Shown: piece after piece, positions 5,667 through 6,928 of the stretch
Layout: each line of letters opens with the position of its first letter
Numbering within the stretch: the first letter of the stretch is position 1
Assembly: GCA_964389685.1 (NCBI GenBank)
Contig: CAYMFM010000129.1
Span: 1 to 6,928 of the forward strand
Origin: G020353115 sp964389685
GTDB lineage: Bacteria; Bacteroidota; Bacteroidia; Bacteroidales; VadinHA17
Direction of reading: 5' to 3'
DNA: 6,928 nt
Notes under the pieces: model-generated
Seen by the model: only the letters and a program-made list of their open reading frames with translations
Told to the model about the DNA's origin: nothing
Databases searched by the model: none
Translations under genes and position numbers: made by a program

Positions 5667-5673
5667 CAGGAAT

Positions 5674-6120
5674 ATGGAAATCATTCTGACACAGGATATG
5701 CCGGGTCTGGGGCATAAAGACGATATCATCACCGTAAAGACAGGATACGCGAGGAATTACCTCATTCCAAAAGGATATGCACTGCTGGCCACAAAGAGGA
5801 CAAAAAAGATCCATTCCGAGAACCTGAGGCAGCGGGCACACAAAGAGGAAAAAATTAAAAATGAAGCCCTTGAGCTGGCAGGCAAGCTGGAAGGAACGGC
5901 ATTAACCATCGGTGCGAAAACAAGTTCTACAGGAAAGATCTTCGGATCGGTCAATACCATTCAGATCGCCGAAGCACTGCAGAAGGAGGGATTTGAGATC
6001 GACCGGAAAAACATTACCCTTTCGGAAGATAGCATAAAGAATGTCGGGAAATACAAAGCCGGGATCAAGCTGCATAAGGAAGTCATAGTGGAGATTGATT
6101 TTGAGATTGTTGCGGAATAG
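5674..6120 (+). CDS. rplI: 50S ribosomal protein L9
   Basis: L9 binds 23S rRNA near the base of the L1 stalk and reaches across to neighbouring ribosomes. The 148 residues match the usual length. The N-terminal RNA-binding domain (1 to about 45) has the family signature around GLGHKDDIITVKTGYARNYL (11-30) and IPKGYALLAT (31-40). A charged linking helix (about 41-75) follows, then the C-terminal domain with TGKIFGSVNTIQIAEAL (87-103) and a final strand HKEVIVEIDFEIVAE. It is last in the operon, 16 bases after rpsR, with a hairpin terminator just beyond it. Confidence 0.97.
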   Translation: MEIILTQDMPGLGHKDDIITVKTGYARNYLIPKGYALLATKRTKKIHSENLRQRAHKEEKIKNEALELAGKLEGTALTIGAKTSSTGKIFGSVNTIQIAEALQKEGFEIDRKNITLSEDSIKNVGKYKAGIKLHKEVIVEIDFEIVAE

Positions 6121-6132
6121 ACCAGCAGTTGG

Positions 6133-6167
6133 AACGGAAAAGTTTGAAGGATATTTTTTCCGTTTTT
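6133..6167 (+). terminator. Rho-independent terminator of rpsF-rpsR-rplI
   Basis: Perfect 9-bp arms AACGGAAAA (6133-6141) and TTTTCCGTT (6156-6164) flank a 14-base loop and run into a short T-tract, 13 bases after the rplI stop. A second small hairpin ATATAC/GTATAT (6171-6185), followed by a longer T-rich tract, may back it up. Confidence 0.7.
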
Positions 6168-6270
6168 GAGATATACTCTGTATATTCTTTTTTCCCTCCC
6201 TTTCTATAAAGTAGTCAACGTAAAAGGTTGTTCAGTAACGTATTTACAAGGGTATGTTATGACCGGAGTG

Positions 6271-6405
6271 CAAATAACAAATCCCAACGCACAAATTACA
6301 AACAATTATAAAATCACAATATTCAAAGAAATTTGATCCATATTGTAATTTGGGATTTTGGGATTGGAATTTATTTGTAGATTGTTATTTTTACTTTGTG
6401 ATTTG
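6271..6405. repeat. Long imperfect AT-rich inverted repeat
   Basis: Outer blocks CAAATAACAAA (6271-6281) and TTTGTGATTTG (6395-6405) match at 10 of 11. Inner blocks ACAA (6291-6294)/TTGT (6382-6385) and ACAAA (6298-6302)/TTTGT (6374-6378) keep identical spacing of 9 and 3 bases in both arms. Near the centre ACAATAT (6316-6322) pairs with ATATTGT (6340-6346), with extra sequence in the right arm. The kept register shows a decayed long hairpin. From memory, AT-rich 'caaattacaa' repeats like this are dispersed in Bacteroidota intergenic DNA. Confidence 0.65.
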
Positions 6406-6486
6406 GAGCCATATTCGGTTCATGATGGGATATAGTAAATACAATGATCCCACCAACAAACCCTCACGATCCAAAACCATCAGGAT

Positions 6487-6864
6487 CTATTTCACTGCGA
6501 TGGTTTCTATTTCAATCATCACTCCCAGCGGAAGTTTCACCACCTGGTAGGCAGCGCGGGCAGGTGGATCGTCGGGGTAAAAGCCGGCATACACCTCATT
6601 CATGGCTGCAAAGTTATTCATGTCATCCAGCAGACAGGTTGATTTCACCACATCCTTTGGGGTGTACCCTGCTTCCTCCAGGATAGCATGAATGTTTTTC
6701 AGTACCTGTCCGGTCTGTTCCCTGATGCCCCCTTCAACAACCTTTCCCGTCTCCGGATTGATCGCTATCTGGCCGGAGATGAACAACATCCCATTTGTTT
6801 CGATTGCCTGGCTGTACGGACCAACCGCTTCAGGCGCACTGGAAGTATAAATGACCTTTTTCAT
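6487..6864 (-). CDS. ridA: RidA family reactive intermediate deaminase
   Basis: RidA hydrolyses reactive enamine/imine intermediates such as 2-aminoacrylate, made by PLP enzymes like threonine dehydratase, and so protects other PLP enzymes in the cytoplasm; members act as trimers. The 125 residues are about the standard family length. Family marks are APEAVGPYSQA (10-20), LFISGQIAINPETG (27-40), the active-site arginine R103 in PPARAAYQVVKLP (100-112) and E118/E120 in the final strand VMIEIETIAV. The E. coli cysteine two residues after the arginine is alanine here (A105), as in many members. R103 is the residue that separates true RidA deaminases from inactive relatives, so activity is likely. 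It stands alone, convergent with the ribosomal operon. Upstream, TATCTTTA (6893-6900, minus) is one base off a -7 element, and no Shine-Dalgarno is seen. Confidence 0.95.
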   Translation of the reverse strand: MKKVIYTSSAPEAVGPYSQAIETNGMLFISGQIAINPETGKVVEGGIREQTGQVLKNIHAILEEAGYTPKDVVKSTCLLDDMNNFAAMNEVYAGFYPDDPPARAAYQVVKLPLGVMIEIETIAVK

Positions 6865-6928
6865 GGGTTCACGCTTTTGGTTAGAGAATCAATAAAGATA
6901 CTATAAAAAAATAATTTCGGATTGCGGA

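Larger units (their letters stand above)
6121..6486. other. Intergenic region between convergent rplI and ridA
   Basis: These 366 bases hold no credible gene. They contain the operon terminator at the left and a long imperfect AT-rich inverted repeat (6271-6405). No clear T-tract terminator for ridA is visible; TGGGAT/ATCCCA (6426-6431 and 6447-6452) is a weak candidate stem. Confidence 0.65.

Noticed and set aside
6350..6550. 66-codon plus-strand open frame between rplI and ridA
   Set aside because: It begins inside the AT-rich inverted repeat and ends antisense to ridA, with no ribosome binding site or recognisable domain.

Overview
The window looks like ordinary chromosomal DNA from a member of the Bacteroidota, probably class Bacteroidia. 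Four things suggest this. The DnaX, S18 and L9 proteins read like those of that phylum. Three promoter candidates match the Bacteroidota -33 TTTG / -7 TAnnTTTG pattern. A lipoprotein carries an acidic stretch right after its lipidated cysteine, as in surface-exported Bacteroidota lipoproteins. Several genes also start after A-rich leaders with no Shine-Dalgarno sequence. This placement is from memory of the families; no search was run.

Layout. Positions 1-794 (minus) hold the first 264 codons of a lipoprotein gene that runs off the left edge; its domain is not one I recognise. Positions 795-1490 have no credible gene but are rich in inverted repeats, including a perfect 28-bp palindrome, and end in a probable terminator for icd. 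Next on the minus strand come icd (isocitrate dehydrogenase, E. coli-like NADP type) and upstream of it dnaX (DNA polymerase III gamma/tau). The 103-bp gap between them holds a well-matched icd promoter flanked by an inverted repeat.

A 326-bp divergent intergenic region (4705-5030) separates dnaX from the plus-strand ribosomal operon rpsF-rpsR-rplI (proteins S6, S18, L9). It holds promoter candidates for both sides, a nested palindromic block and a hairpin in the rpsF leader. The operon ends in a probable hairpin terminator. A 366-bp gap with a long imperfect AT-rich inverted repeat follows, and then ridA on the minus strand (reactive intermediate deaminase).

The genes are housekeeping functions: TCA cycle, replication clamp loading, ribosome assembly and enamine/imine detoxification. 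I found no defence system, mobile element with a transposase, CRISPR array, tRNA or rRNA. The most interesting points are regulatory. The rpsF leader hairpin is a candidate S6:S18 autoregulatory element. The internal genes rpsR and rplI have strong Shine-Dalgarno sequences in a phylum whose ribosomes usually ignore them, and S6 and S18 are themselves part of the pocket that hides the anti-Shine-Dalgarno.
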